NCBI GenBank assembly: GCA_005281725.1
Contig: SSBO01000012.1
Coordinates: forward strand, 20,287,060 to 20,351,059
Direction of reading: 5' to 3'
Source of the DNA: Wuchereria bancrofti
Lineage: Eukaryota; Nematoda; Chromadorea; Rhabditida; Onchocercidae
Length of the DNA stretch: 64,000 nucleotides
Positions 1-19,500 of this stretch are shown here, piece by piece. Positions within the stretch are counted from its first letter, which is position 1, and each line of letters begins with the position of its first letter. The position numbers and the translations under genes were made by a program. Under the pieces are notes generated by a model. That model worked only from the letters and a program-made list of their open reading frames with translations. It had not been told where the DNA came from and made no database searches.

Positions 1-33
1 ATCTGCATATTATGTACTCAGCAATAAACTTAC

Positions 34-6072
<6,039 letters not shown>

Positions 6073-7746
6073 TACAGATGTTACCAAAATGCCTGTCTTA
6101 ATTAGCAGTAATAATAGTTCGTGTTTATAAGTAGTCAGTAGAATTGCATAGCTGCCATATAGCCGGCAATAATTCTAGAAAGTTTTCACTTTGTTTCCAG
6201 CTAATTTTTTATTAAAATTTTAGAAAAATGACTGCATTTTACTAATCGGATAATTCGATAACAACTAAATAAGGATAAATTTGGTCGTAACTCTCAAATT
6301 ACATCATTTAATTATGAAATAGATGGATGATATGATAAATCTCTTCAATGAAATCGCTTTTATTAGAGAAAGAAAAAATAATAATAGACAACTTGATTCA
6401 TAAGTATAAAAAAAATTAAAAAATTCTGTTGCTAAAAGATCACATAGATTTACACCTTCGTTTTTTTCCTTTTTTCTTTTTTTTTGAAATGCTATTAACT
6501 ATTAATTTTTATTGGTAAATAAACAATAAACCATATTTTATTATGTAACTAGCCCGTTTCGGAAAATTTTTCTTGGTCTATTGAACAATTCGTGTTTGTT
6601 AAAAAAAAAAAAAGGTGTATTTAATATGATCGTTGCTTGGCTGTTTGCTCGAAATAGCTCTAATTTGTTGATGTAATTCTATCAATCTAACCATTTCATC
6701 ATTTCTGGCCCTGATTTCCTGTGTCCTAAACCTTCCGGCATTAAGCGGTATATGATTTTTTCTTTTTTTTTTTTTGCAAATCTTTAAAATTCCTCTATGT
6801 GGAAAAAGTATTAATGATATCTTCTTTTGATCGGCTTTATCATTTCATTTCTTGATATATTTTCCAAAAAAAAAACCAACTTTCCAGCACTGAATAAGTG
6901 AAAATTTGTTTTTTGTTTTTCTAATTTTTTGGGAATTTTAGCAATAAAAATTTTTTGCTTACTCTTTTCATTTCGGCAACTGAATCAATGATTGACAAAT
7001 GATTGAAAATAGAAATTATACATGTATATGACAGTGAAAGCAACAAAATATTCCGGAAAAGAAGAATAGAATTATTTCAAAGATTTATCAGCAAGAGGAT
7101 ATTTACCGTTTGCAACTTACTCCTAAAGCAAGTTTAACTTATAGTTAAATGCCAGATAGTATACGAAAAAAAAAATAGCTGCACTCACTTTTTATGTTGA
7201 TTCATTCCCATGTTGTCTGTATTTCAAACTTAAGACTTCAAATTTCACTAGGTGGAGTTATCGCTAGAAAAATTATAGGAAGATTAGTGTTTAAATTGCA
7301 TGAACCGGTATGCAAATATTTTTAAATTTAAGTAAAAAATATGCATGGTTTTTTTTTAAGAAAAAATTTTAATTTGTTATTTGGATCCAAGGAATTTTTT
7401 TCTCTTATAATTGAATATAATTCATTTCACTATAGGTCAACATTTAAAAAAAAACAATGTTATCTATTGTTAAAGTTTTATTACATCAACTAACTTTTAA
7501 TTTTATTAGTTATTAATGATAAATAAATGGAAGAATGAATGAGAAAATGGATAAGTTTGAGTATTTAAAACAAACTATGACTAATTCAGTTGGGACATAG
7601 CCATTTAAAATTAGATAATGCTTGAAGATAGATAGAAACTACAAACTAGAGAAACTAATCTAGTCTGATACCCTTTCACTCATCCTATCGTGCGCTCTAC
7701 TGGACCATGAAATTTGTTGTCAATGAGGAAGTGAGGTGTAATATTT

Positions 7747-7747
<1 letters not shown>

Positions 7748-7791
<44 letters not shown>

Positions 7792-7796
7792 ATACA
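7748..7796. repeat. (CA)n microsatellite
   Basis: About 49 bases of CA dinucleotides with a few TA interruptions at both ends. Confidence 0.95.
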
Positions 7797-8151
7797 AGCA
7801 TACATATCTTTTTGACAGCCACTGTAATTGACAGCTAGCATTTCGATGTTAAAATTGCCTTAAATGAATATTTGGGCGTAGCTTATTTCCCAGGTGGCAA
7901 AAGCTTTCTCTTCTTTAATCACCACTTATTATTGATCTAACTTTCATTTCGTATGCATATTTTTGGATTGCCGTCAGTTAAACATATCAATTTTATATTA
8001 TAAAGAAGGCTTGATGAAAAATATCAACATTTTATTGAAATTTTTGCAAAAATGGTAATAGCTTTTGAGTAAAATGATCTTAGTATGTTATGTGTCATTT
8101 ATATATATATATTCTGCGCAGACTTTAAAATAAGCAAAAAGAACACTGAAG

Positions 8152-8184
8152 TTAGCTAGTTAGTTAGTTAGCTAGCTAAGTTAG
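8152..8184. repeat. (TTAG/CTAG)n short tandem repeat
   Basis: Imperfect tetranucleotide tract of GTTA and GCTA units. Confidence 0.8.
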
Positions 8185-8969
8185 TAATGGATAGAACTAG
8201 TAATACGCCAATCAACGGTTGTTTGTTAGTTTGAGAGCTGTTAGTTACAGTAAAGTGAAGATTATTGAAATCTTTGGTTTGCTAAATTTTTTATGGAATT
8301 CATTTCAGTAACCGCCCCTTCAAAAAAAAAAAAAAAATAATAATAAGAAAAAATAAATAAAAAATGAAGAAAAGAGCGGTATTGAAGCGATAATCATGCA
8401 CTAATCAAATTTATAGGCTGTTTTTCCATTTATTTTCATTTACAGTTACAAATATATGAGATCGATTCAATTCAATCATATTTTCACATTAAATTTGAAG
8501 TTGAGGAAAATTATATCAAAAAAAAAGACAGAAAAAAAAAGAAAATTTTCAAGAAGAATTTCTATCTAATGAAGGATATTATAGAAAAAAAAAAACGAAA
8601 AACTGATACGAATGTTTGAATGTACAGAGAATATCGGAATAATGTTGAATGAACATCTCCGAAAGATAAGAAGTATTAATAGCAATCTTTTGAGTTAAAT
8701 GATATATTAGTTAATATTTAGTGGTTATTTCAAATACATTCTTTTGATGATTATTATTAACTCTTCAAATTTAATTTTCATTGAATTTCTAACCTATCAG
8801 TAACTTGCTATCATAATGTTAATGTACTAAATTATTAGGAAGAGGGTAAAAGATCAATTCTTAGTAGGTATTATTCTTATCCAAATGTTTTTCACAGTTC
8901 TCAAATCTTTATTGTTGAACAGAGAAGGAAATAAATTCTATATTAGCTTGAAATTAGTCGTAAGATTTC

Positions 8970-9003
<34 letters not shown>
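8970..9003. repeat. (CT)n microsatellite
   Basis: Uninterrupted CT dinucleotide run of about 32 bases. A reverse-complement equivalent, (GA)n, occurs at 11266-11291. Confidence 0.95.
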
Positions 9004-9006
<3 letters not shown>

Positions 9007-11265
9007 CAGATGAATGTAAATGAAGGGCACAAGTTGATGAAATTGCGCATTAAATTAAAGGAAATTTAAACTGAAACCACTAATCGTATGCAAATACTAA
9101 TCATGTAATAAGTTTCGAAAAATTAAGATGAAAAACTGAATAATCTATTAGATAAAGGATATAATGCTGTTCGCTTCTGTTGCAACAGCAACAAGAAAGT
9201 AAAATGAAATAAAAAAAACGAAATTTTCTCTTGGGAAAATGCATTTACTGCATAACAAAAAAAAAAAAGAAAAACCTGAAAACACCGCTTATAAAGCGCT
9301 AGGGAGAGCAATGCACATGCAATAATGCATAATGCGCGCAAATGCATGCTTATAAATAAATATATGGTAGATTAAAAAAAATATTTTTTAGGCAACACTT
9401 TTCGATCCAGTATCCAGGAAATAGAATTTTAATACAATCATTTTTAGAAAATGGAAAAATATATGTTGGTTATTTTAATTTGGAAATTTTATTAGCTTAC
9501 AGGATCTGCTTTTTTTTCTTTCTTTTTTCTTTTTTTTATAGTTTATAATAAGATTTAAACATTTTATAGCAGATGAATGAACGATCATTAGAGGCAGCGA
9601 CGGAATAAGGTAACATTTAAAAAAAATATTTTCATGCTTTATATCACAATGATAATTTGTTTTTTGTTGTTTTTTGTCTACCTGAAAATATTCTCTTTAA
9701 ATGTAATCCTATTCATTTCAAAAAGTTTGAAAATTTATGAAAAAAGCTAAGAAAAATTTGTGTGAAAGTTAGGAAAATGACTGAAAAAGACAAATAATGT
9801 GTGAAAACTTTTAAAGCATTTTAAAATTGGCAAATAAATTGAAAGCCTTTTTGTTTCCGCCGATTATTTTGTAGAATTTCCGTTAATTCATTAACTACAA
9901 AAAAAAAGATGGTATATTATCGCAGGAAATTTACCTGTAAATTTGTCAGTGATATTTAAATCTTACAATTAAATATATCAATTTTTATTTTTTATTTTGA
10001 GAAAAAAATTTCGTATTACATATATGTATATTATTTTTCTAAACATGAAAATTCCAAAATGCGATTATATAATTTTTTTTTTAGAAAAAATTTATTATTC
10101 CTTTTGATTATGTTATCACATTTAAATATTTTATACTTCGAGAATAAATCATTTGTTCTGCAATAATTGTTGATTTAATGAAGTGTATTATCAACCATAT
10201 AAGGCTCAAAGCTATCAGATTCATTTTTGATTATGTTATCACATCCTAGAAAAACTAATCTTTCTTTTTTTAAAAAATAAAAAATGCATGATATCATGAA
10301 TTAATTATAAGAATTCGATGTGGAATTGTATGTTTTTGCATATTTTTGAGCAAAGTATATGCAACTAAATTGAATAAAACAAGAAGAGATATAATGAGAT
10401 TTAAAAGAAAAAAGAGATAAAACAAGGTAAGAGAGTAAATTGATAAAATCACTGTTAAAATGATACAATTATTCGGTACAACAAAAAATATCAGTTTAAT
10501 AATGAATGACACATAATTGTTTTGTTTGTAGATTTTGAAATGGTTCATATTATCTATCACTGAACTGCTACACACACCAATTTCAAATTAATTTGTATCA
10601 AATCAATTTGTTTTATTAGAAATTTGAAATTTGATTGCTGGTTGTTTTAAATAAGATTTCTTTAATGAACAAACAATTGTGTGCACAGTTCTAGAGTTTT
10701 GTTTTTATTCTATTACTTAACTTATTCAAATTGTAAAATTTAATGTAATGTACGAATAGTTTAGACTATTTTACGTTTTTTCATTGTGGAATATACGAAT
10801 ATTTTAGATTATTTTAGATTTTTCGTTAATAACATTTTATCATTATGATAAATCCATATTTGCTTTAATTCATTTAAGGCTTATATGTATTTAAAAAATC
10901 GAAGATGTTCATTTTAAAATCTCTTTATACTGTAGTTGTAATATTAAAAAAAGAGGAAAAAAAAATTAAATGCCCCGAAATTGCTTAATTTTTCAATTTT
11001 TATTTTAGTGCGCATAATAACATCGGATTTTGTTTTAATTCAATTAAATATAATTTGCAGTTTCTACAAATTTTAAACTATCGGAAGAATTTGGTCCAGA
11101 ATTTTAGGTTAATTAATAGTTTCATAAAATAAATCTATTTTAATGGAGACAGCAAGAAGTAGAAAGTGGTTTTTTGATCTGGGATGTATTTATTAATCAT
11201 GTTTTTATTCTTTTGTTTAGTACTGATCAAAGTATAATCCTGTTAAGAAGAGAGAATTGTGACAA

Positions 11266-11291
11266 AGAGAGAGAGAGAGAGAGAGAGAGAG
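11266..11291. repeat. (GA)n microsatellite
   Basis: Uninterrupted GA dinucleotide run of about 26 bases. Confidence 0.95.
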
Positions 11292-11959
11292 ATGTGTTAT
11301 TACTGTCGACCGTGATTTAGTTTTAAAAATGTTCTCAACAGATTGAAATGTTTGAAAGAAGAACGAGGTAATCTGAAACAATCCCGTGAAAATTTAAAAA
11401 CATTTGATGCTGTAAACTGAGTAAAATACTTGGGTTTCTTAAATGTCTATTTCTTTTTCTTTTTTTTTTTTTTTTTTTTAAAAAGTAAAATTGAAGTTTT
11501 GTAGATTTTTGCAACACATTGGATCTATGTATCGCAGTTATCGAAGTACAGGTGAGACATAAAATTGAATCGAGAATCTCTTGCATATTGCATGTAATGC
11601 TTCATAAGGCTAACATTTTAAAATATTTAATCTTGCTTTTAAATCTATTGGTTGCTTTCACCTATTTGTAGGTATCATTGAAACAACTAGTAATTATTAT
11701 CATTAAAATAAGCAATTTTCACTCGTAGATTTTAATCTAAATAAAATGATTCTTATAAATCCTCTTCTTTAGAAGTAATATAATTTTTATACTTCCTGAT
11801 AATTATTATTTGTTTCATATATCGTGTAACTTCTTTGAAACATGAATAATATTCTTACATTATTTACAACTTTCTGGCTAGAAAAAGATTAGGTTTAATG
11901 TGTTAGAAGAAGAAAGGGTCGAGGGATTTTATGATCTTGTTCTTCCGCTTTGTTGGTAC

Positions 11960-12560
11960 AGATTTTTAATTGCTAGACAAAAGGTAAGTATGTCAAGGAC
12001 AGTAATCCGATATTCCGCAACTGGCATTCTGCAATAGCTATTTCCGCATGATAATTGCGTGCATTTTGACATTTCGTAAGTAGTATTGCGAAATGAGAAT
12101 GACGGATGTGGAATAATATACTAGATGAATTCTGTCTGTCTGAGTATAATGTAACATGATTCCGCAACTGGCATCACGCACACACCACTATGATAGAGCA
12201 GCGACGGAAGCGGAATAACACGTCAATTTTAATTCCAAAATAACAATACGGGAAATAAGAGAGTTTGAGAGTTGCGTAACGGTGCATATCAATTCTATGG
12301 ACATTGATTAATTCGACCGGCGAGTGATTGAATTTTAGGTGACTGAATGTACGGAATAGGACAGTGAGTAGCACGTAGATGATGTACTAATGTGGGAGGG
12401 TAGGGAGAGCGGGGCGGTTTTGACCGGCAGGGCTAGCATTTGTGATCCATAAAGTTAGCATTCCACGGATGTGTGCACAGACGTTGGTTGTGTTGTGCGC
12501 TTCAGCTATTTGTGGTTCTGTTTGTGCTACCAGTTTAACTGTTGAAGTGAGCAGTGCTAA
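11960..12560 (+). promoter_or_regulatory. GC-richer block upstream of the PNUTS-type gene, possible promoter
   Basis: Base composition rises clearly here against the surrounding AT-rich DNA. It includes a G-rich stretch near 12395-12440 (GGGAGGGTAGGGAGAGCGGGG) and a repeated CCGCAACTGGCAT element at about 12015 and 12164. It lies 1-1.5 kb before the first coding exon at 13501. A promoter or untranslated first exon is inferred from composition and position only; open frames here on both strands do not look like protein. Confidence 0.3.
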
Positions 12561-13471
12561 TGGTTAATGATCGATTCAAGTGATGCGAAAGGACAGTATT
12601 CTCGAGAGGAAAGAGACGAATTTCGGTACTAAGCATGTCAAGTTTTCGTGTTGTGAAATGAGGGAGGAGGAGGAGAGGAGAGAAGGCATTGCACCCCACC
12701 AATTGATTGATTTCATGTTTTGTTGTCAGCGTTTTCAACGTGGCACACATCCTTCTCTCCTTCCATCGTGCCCTCATTTCAACAAGGCAGTTTCGTTCCT
12801 TTCTATCTTTCTCGTATCGTCCACTGAAGAAGGTGCACATGTATGTTTGTGTGAATGTTAGGAATTAAAATTCCCATTTATTGATTACTTCGGGAGTTTC
12901 TTCTGATTATTTCTGGAGTTTTTAGGACTGAGTAATTTGTTGGACAGAGTTTTGGAGGCGCAAAAGCTTGTAATCTATGCCTGAAGATAATAATCTGAGA
13001 GATAGGTATTGTAATAAAGTTTTCGCTCTTGTTTGTCGAAATACAGCATTTACATAATACATATATATAACTGATTAGATTCATAATGCATTTTATGAGA
13101 AAGTTTTTCAAATTAGTAGTATAATCATTAATCTAAATGTATATGTAATTTGTCTTAGAGAAAGTAGATTGTGAAGTGGACGTCTCACTATAAAGCGAGA
13201 ACATTTTTTGGGCATAAAGCTTCATTTTGTTTGAGATAATTGCTGACCGAGTAAATATTTTGTCTTAATATTATTGTCAAAGTTTGCTCCTGAATTTGCA
13301 GGATGTCGTTTTCATTTCTTTCATGATAGCATATAAATATGTCCGCATAACCATCTTACTCTTGTGTTACCATATTATTAGTACTAATTCATTTTCGTAG
13401 TATACTTTTCTGTCTTTGACATAATTGCGTATGTTGTCATCAACCTACCATTTGAAATTGGTAAAATTATC

Positions 13472-13483
13472 CGTGTCCTTCAG
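13472..13483 (+). promoter_or_regulatory. Probable trans-splice acceptor of the PNUTS-type gene
   Basis: A consensus-like 3' splice site (TCCTTCAG) ends 17 bases before ATG 13501, with no coding exon found upstream. This is the usual position of a spliced-leader addition site in nematodes; a cis-spliced untranslated exon is the alternative. Confidence 0.55.
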
Positions 13484-13500
13484 GATTTTAACGGGTCGAA

Positions 13501-16500
13501 ATGCCAGAAAATGAACCGATTCGTCGGTTCGTGCCATTACCGACCCAGTTTCTCCAAGAAGAAGAACCAAGTGATACTGACGAAGATGACGATGAACAAA
13601 ATGCAGAGTACAATCAACCCTTGGCTCATTTTCAACATTCTGCTGCACGTTCGGCTTTAACTTCGACGCAGGATCACCATCTGCAACCGTTTTCTTCGGG
13701 AAGAGCTATCCCATCCAGTACATTTTATGGGATCTCCCAGCGAAGTTTGGTGCGTTTTTCATTTGTACTAGTAGACGTAGTTCACTTTGTTCTCATTTTT
13801 TTGCCATTTCTCATCATTTTTATTTCTCTCTCACATCCTTTCTATACGGAAGTTTTTTTAGGAGCTATAAAACTTTCACTTTTTAAATGTTTATGAAGAC
13901 TGCTGCAAGCATCCTTTTGCCCCACATAGCTATAGAAATCAAGAAGTAATGTAGACTTAGCATATTGCTTAGTCAAACATAAGAAACTTAGGTTTGCTTT
14001 AGTAACTCTGCAGATCCATTTTTGAAATTTCTCAGATCATCTGTTTTTTAAATTCAACTGATACTACTTTTTGGCTCAGAATATGTAGTTTGCCTTCCGT
14101 TTAATGTGTACTAATAATTCCTTTACAGATTAATTTTATTTCGTCAGTTTGCAGAATTATGGCCAAAACCATGGCGTTGCAGATGATATGTCTTCAGGAC
14201 AGACGTTACGCAACTTTATGGGTCGTCATATTCCAAAGAATGATGACTGTTCCCAAAACTCTTACGATTATCAGGAAGTATGTTTTACAAATTTATTTGA
14301 ATATATTCATTCTGTCCTACATAATGAAATGCAACGGTTACTAAAATGCCTTTTTCGTGTGAACTCAGTTATTTGGTGCAGAATTGTAGAACAGAACAGG
14401 TTTACCGTAAAATTTTGTTATCTTTCTGTAGTTTTTTTTCCTTTTTTTTTTCGTATTATTTTACGTTATTGACTTGAAGGTATTCCGCGAGAACCTCTTT
14501 TTAAAATGAGCTTATTTCATAAGAAGGTGTATAAGGATATGCGATTTCTGGTTGTGGTAGGCCCTATTTCGTATTTCTTGAAATGTGGGCTTACATAAGT
14601 TGGGCCTATATTACTGCTAAACTTTTGGGACCATTAACGATGGAAGAAGTAGATGGTGGGTCTGATGCCGCGGTTTATCCACTTCATTCTTTGGTTATAT
14701 GAGAAAAAAAATTTTTCTCAAAACATTATTGCTGCAGTGAAATCCCTTTACTTCTCAGTCTGTTAACATGTGTGACGATTGTTGTTCATTACAGAACTAC
14801 AGAAGATGTTCCCTTCATTGAACTAGCTGGTTACATCACAACAAAATTAAAATTTTTACATTAAAATGTTTACATGTTATATTAGTATATAGTAGAGCAG
14901 CTAAATTTGACTTCTATATGCAGTACGATTTATTCATGTATAACTTTACCAACCCTTCGATCAATTTGTGTGAGTTTGTGTGAGATGTGCGTACAGAAAG
15001 GTTACACGCTGATGACGATACCCCACGTTTTATCATTTCAGGTATTCGATGATCCACATCAATTGATACCTAGTTATCACGAGTACTCAATAACAGACTC
15101 GCCAACGCATTCATATTCCCCAACATCTGGTGATTCAGCTGGGATGCCTGAATATTTTATTTCAAGTGGGGCATCAACAACAATGCGTTCCGGTGGATTA
15201 GGATATGGAAGTCATGCTACTGAACAAGGAAACACAGTTTTCTGTGAACCTCAGCAAAGATTGCAAGAACCAAAAGTTATTTCAAATGAAAGCAATAGGG
15301 TCGGTAGTCGCAATTTTATCCATATTTTGTATAAATTTAAACAGGTACTTGAAGTGGAACAAAATGTCCGAGTATCAAGCTTGGACTATGTAAGAAGGAA
15401 AAATGTACTGCTTTCGGGTAGTCAATGTTCATCTGAACTTATGAAATGTATGTGTGCTGCCATCCTCATGTTATCTAGAAAAGTACTGTTAACATTCCAT
15501 GTCTAAAGAAGTTCGGTTCTAGTTTATTGTCTGGTCACAGTTCGAACATTCACGAAGATGTAGCAAATAATTTTAAAGAATGTATTAGCTTTTTCTTCAT
15601 CACTTACTGCACCACCAGTTAAATGGATTTTTCTATTTTAACAAATCAGATCTGATCCATTAACAAATTGCGCAGCTTCACCTGCAAAAAAAAAACCCCC
15701 AATATTTCGAACCACGTGGTGTAGTGTTGGAATATCAATTTCCTTAAACTGTGAGATCCGCCAAATAGTTCAGTAATGTAAAATAGAAGCATGTTTGTTG
15801 CTTCATGCAATTTTTGATGGGACTTTGTCGGGAAAGCTAGATTTGATGGACCCACAACTTCTCTCTTAGCTAAGTTAAAGTTCTGCTGTAAAGACCATTA
15901 TTAAACCTGAAGTTAAAAAGTGTAAATCGCTCAACTTCAATGGATCATTGCTTAGTCTTTCTCACTTTCATTTACGACTGGTAAATTTGTGTTGTCAAAG
16001 GATTATGGAGCTGTAGAAAGTGCTGGTACTAACACATTGCGCTGCTGCGTGATTTGTTGCGGTAGAAACTGCTTCAAATGAGACTGATTATACAGCTCAG
16101 AGACGATCAGCAAACGAATAAAATTTGTAGAACGGGATCAACAGGCCCATCTATAGAAGATCCATTCGCGTTCATTTTTTCTTGATTCTAAAGTTATCGA
16201 CTATTTCCTTTCACGTTCGATGCTTAATAGCTGATTCTCCAGCTCTAAAACTAATAACAGTAATCTGCTTATGAATATGGAATCATTTGGATTTGGTTAA
16301 TTTGAAGAATCTGCTTATGTGGGCATTCACATATAATCTAACTGTGAACTGAAATCGTTTCCCATGCTTCTTTTTTGCTGGATGGTGGTGATGTGAGAAA
16401 TTCTCTATGTTAATTCGTCGGATTTCCACGTACATTTTGTGTTTGCGACATCGCATATATTCATTCCATCATCGCATGTTCTACTTAACATTCAATTGTG

Positions 16501-19500
16501 CTTTTACCCTAGTTACATCACTTGATTACATAATAATCTCGAACCATTTCTTGTCAGAATTGAACTTCAAATTAATCGAGATTTATTTAGACAACTAAGT
16601 GACTCAGTGCAAAGAGAACAAATAATAAATGATTAAGAGTAAGCTTAAAGTTGAGTGATCGATAACTTCAAAAATAAGTATATAAATTTAATAAGATTTT
16701 GGTGAACGTTTTTGACTTTTTTCAGTACACTGTTGTTGGGCACACGGTAGAAGGTCAACCGATCTATGCGCTGCAGTCTGTGAGAACGCAGGATCGTCCA
16801 AGATTACATCAGGGTTCGGTGTGTATTTAGGCATATTTTTAATTATTAAATTTTTTATTTTCTTTCATTCCTAATCTTAGAATTACACAGTCATTTAAAG
16901 ATTGTGGAGATTTAAAGATGTCCGTAATAAGTTGCGTTTCTTTTCTTCTTAGAAGATGTAGCAAAAGTTGGGAGAATGCTGTTACCATGTTGTTGTTAAT
17001 GTGTATTGATATGAATGATTGACAGTCATCATAATCAGCTGTCTTATTTTCACAATTACCTATGACTGCGGTCAACTTCATTAGTACTTAACACTTTTTG
17101 TAGATAAAGGTTAGAGAAACACTCATGAAATTAGGAAATCGAAAAAAAAAATATATGAAAAGGATCACTTTTTAGCTGTATCGTGTGATGGAGAGTAGTG
17201 CTCAACCTCGTTATGTATTTTTACGCCAGCAAGTTGGACCTACTCGTCGACCGCAAAGAGATAATAATGATATTAATTCACCCAATGAAAATTATCGTGC
17301 TGTAGCACGTGAAATTGTTGCGAAAGCTCTCGAAGATAAGGTTAACTATTGATTCTGTGACTTCCATATTTTCTTGCTTCTTTTCATTATCGTTTATACT
17401 AATATTACATTTAGCGATTAATATTAACTATATATTTCAGCGTCAAAAACAGCAGTTTTCACAGGAATCGCAACCGTCTTCTTCAGGTATCAGTAGTATT
17501 GCTGGGAAACCAAAAAAGAAATTGATTGCACCAGATGACGGAGAAAGTGAAAAAATAAGGTAAGTCAAAGTTATAAGTCATGAAAGACTGTTTAAGAAAT
17601 AAGTTTGCGCCCTTGGAAACGTTCTTGATTTTAAAATTTCTTGTTTTGTTTTTGAATTTAAATGAAGATTTGTAAAAATAAGAAATGGTGTTTTGAGTTG
17701 TTCATTAGTTCATAACGTAGTATCAGAGATTTAGGGAGAAGAGAAACACACAAGTTCGATAGATTTTACTTATTCCATAAGTTTAGAGCTCTCTTTTTTT
17801 AGTGGTTCGACAGTTGCTGCACAAGTTGCTGCGATTCAGCGCTTTAGTACGCCACTTGGCTGGAAGCAGATGGGATCATGGTTAAAAACTGCTGAGGCGA
17901 ACGAAGATTGGAGTCGTTTGAAATTACTACTAAGCCAATGTTCGCAGGTAAGTTATTTCATGTGTCTGCAGATTCACTTCCATTCTCAATTGTAAATCGA
18001 TTATAGCCGTCTTAATTACTTAATTTGGGTATAAACTGAAGTTTATTCATTGTTTCAATGGAGTTTTTGATTTTTGATTTTATTAAATGGTATGCATAAC
18101 TTTCACGATTGCTTCTAATAGCTCATCATGATCATGTCATGCATTATAATCTTGTAAAATCTTGTATTCCGCTCTAGAATTAATTAGAATCGAACTATGG
18201 TTAAGTAGATGCAATTGCTGTTTACAGTTTGAATAAATATAAACGTTTTTGTTTGTTCATTTTGTCATGAGTTCCCAACTTTCTCAGCTTTCTCTTTTTG
18301 GTTATATTTCAAACCAAATAGTTATTTCAGTTATGTAGAGACTGATTTTCGACTACTTTTCAGCTTTATTTAACTGATCCATTTAAGGCAAATCTAACCC
18401 TGGAATTGTTGCAATCAAACGATACTCCAAAATTTGTGCGTAAATTATCGAAGACCTGTCCTGATCAAGGTTTGTTTCAAATTATGCTATGTGGAAAAAA
18501 GCAATTCGTAGATCATTGGTTTTTGCTTTTTTTTATTCACTTTGTTTCACTTTATATTTTGCAGAAGTTAAAATATTTTTGGTTTTTTCAGACGTACGCA
18601 AAATATCTGGTGATTTGGTGATACGATGGAAACGTTTAGTATCCGCACCACCTCAGCAAGTACCTGAAGAATTGAAAAAAGTTGGTTCTGCAAAGCGTAA
18701 AACACCTCATCCGGCATCTGGGGGTGCGAGCAAGGCAAAGGTGAAGAAAGATAATTTTAATTTGGAAACTACGAAAACTGCTGGAAAAGAAGTGGATGGA
18801 AGCAAGCAAAAGGACATTTCTGGAAATAAAGTGGAATCTAGTAAAAAGTCTCCAAGCATCGAAAATCCTGAAAAATTAGACGTTTCATCTGCTAAAGCCG
18901 AAAAGTCCATGAAGGCTTCATCTTCTAAAACTAAAATAGAAAAAACAGAGAAATTAAATGAGTCAGCGAAAGCTATGTCGAATAAACTTAATGAATTCAA
19001 CATGTTCGAGAAATTGGGTGAGGAAAGAAAAGAAAGGAAACGACGCCCAAAAACAGCCAAGACCTATACTTCAAAATTCCGTTCAACAGGTACTGTACTG
19101 GTCAAGTGTTATTTCTCATTTTTTTTGGCCATCGTTTAGTCAGGTGCAAGATTTTTCTTCAAAAAAGTGTGGATAGTTGAAACTTGCAGTAGGTGTTTTT
19201 TATGTTTTTACTAGAAAAACAAGAGAATGAAATTCTGGAATCTTTTGAGAATTATAAATTGTTGGCAGGATGTACATTGATTGTTGTCATGTTAATATTG
19301 CAATATCATGACCATTTTATGCAGGGAAATTTCTTTCAAAATATCTCAAATATTTCAGCTTCAACTGTGAAACAGATAATACTAGCTAAGTGACTCCTCT
19401 ACTAAGTGAAGTTGGCATTTAATTCCTAAATTCGAAGAAGGGGGTGCTGCACGTAAATCGATGTTGCATAGTGTAATATTAACAGTGGGAGAAGTTGCTT

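Larger units (their letters stand above)
6073..13470. other. Long AT-rich intergenic spacer between divergent genes
   Basis: No exon with coding character and consistent splice phase was found on either strand over about 7.4 kb. It holds many poly-A/T tracts, several microsatellites listed separately, and short open frames of low complexity. It must contain the promoters of the ion-channel gene (minus) and the PNUTS-type gene (plus). Confidence 0.6.

Noticed and set aside
12535..12861. Overlapping frames of 101 (minus) and 93 (plus) codons
   Set aside because: No family features, no phase-compatible neighbours; they lie in the GC-richer upstream block.
15646..17081. Minus frames inside PNUTS introns and exon edges
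   Set aside because: No splice partners and AT-driven composition.
18707..19060. 117-codon minus frame
   Set aside because: Antisense of the Lys/Ser/Glu-rich ninth exon of the PNUTS-type gene.
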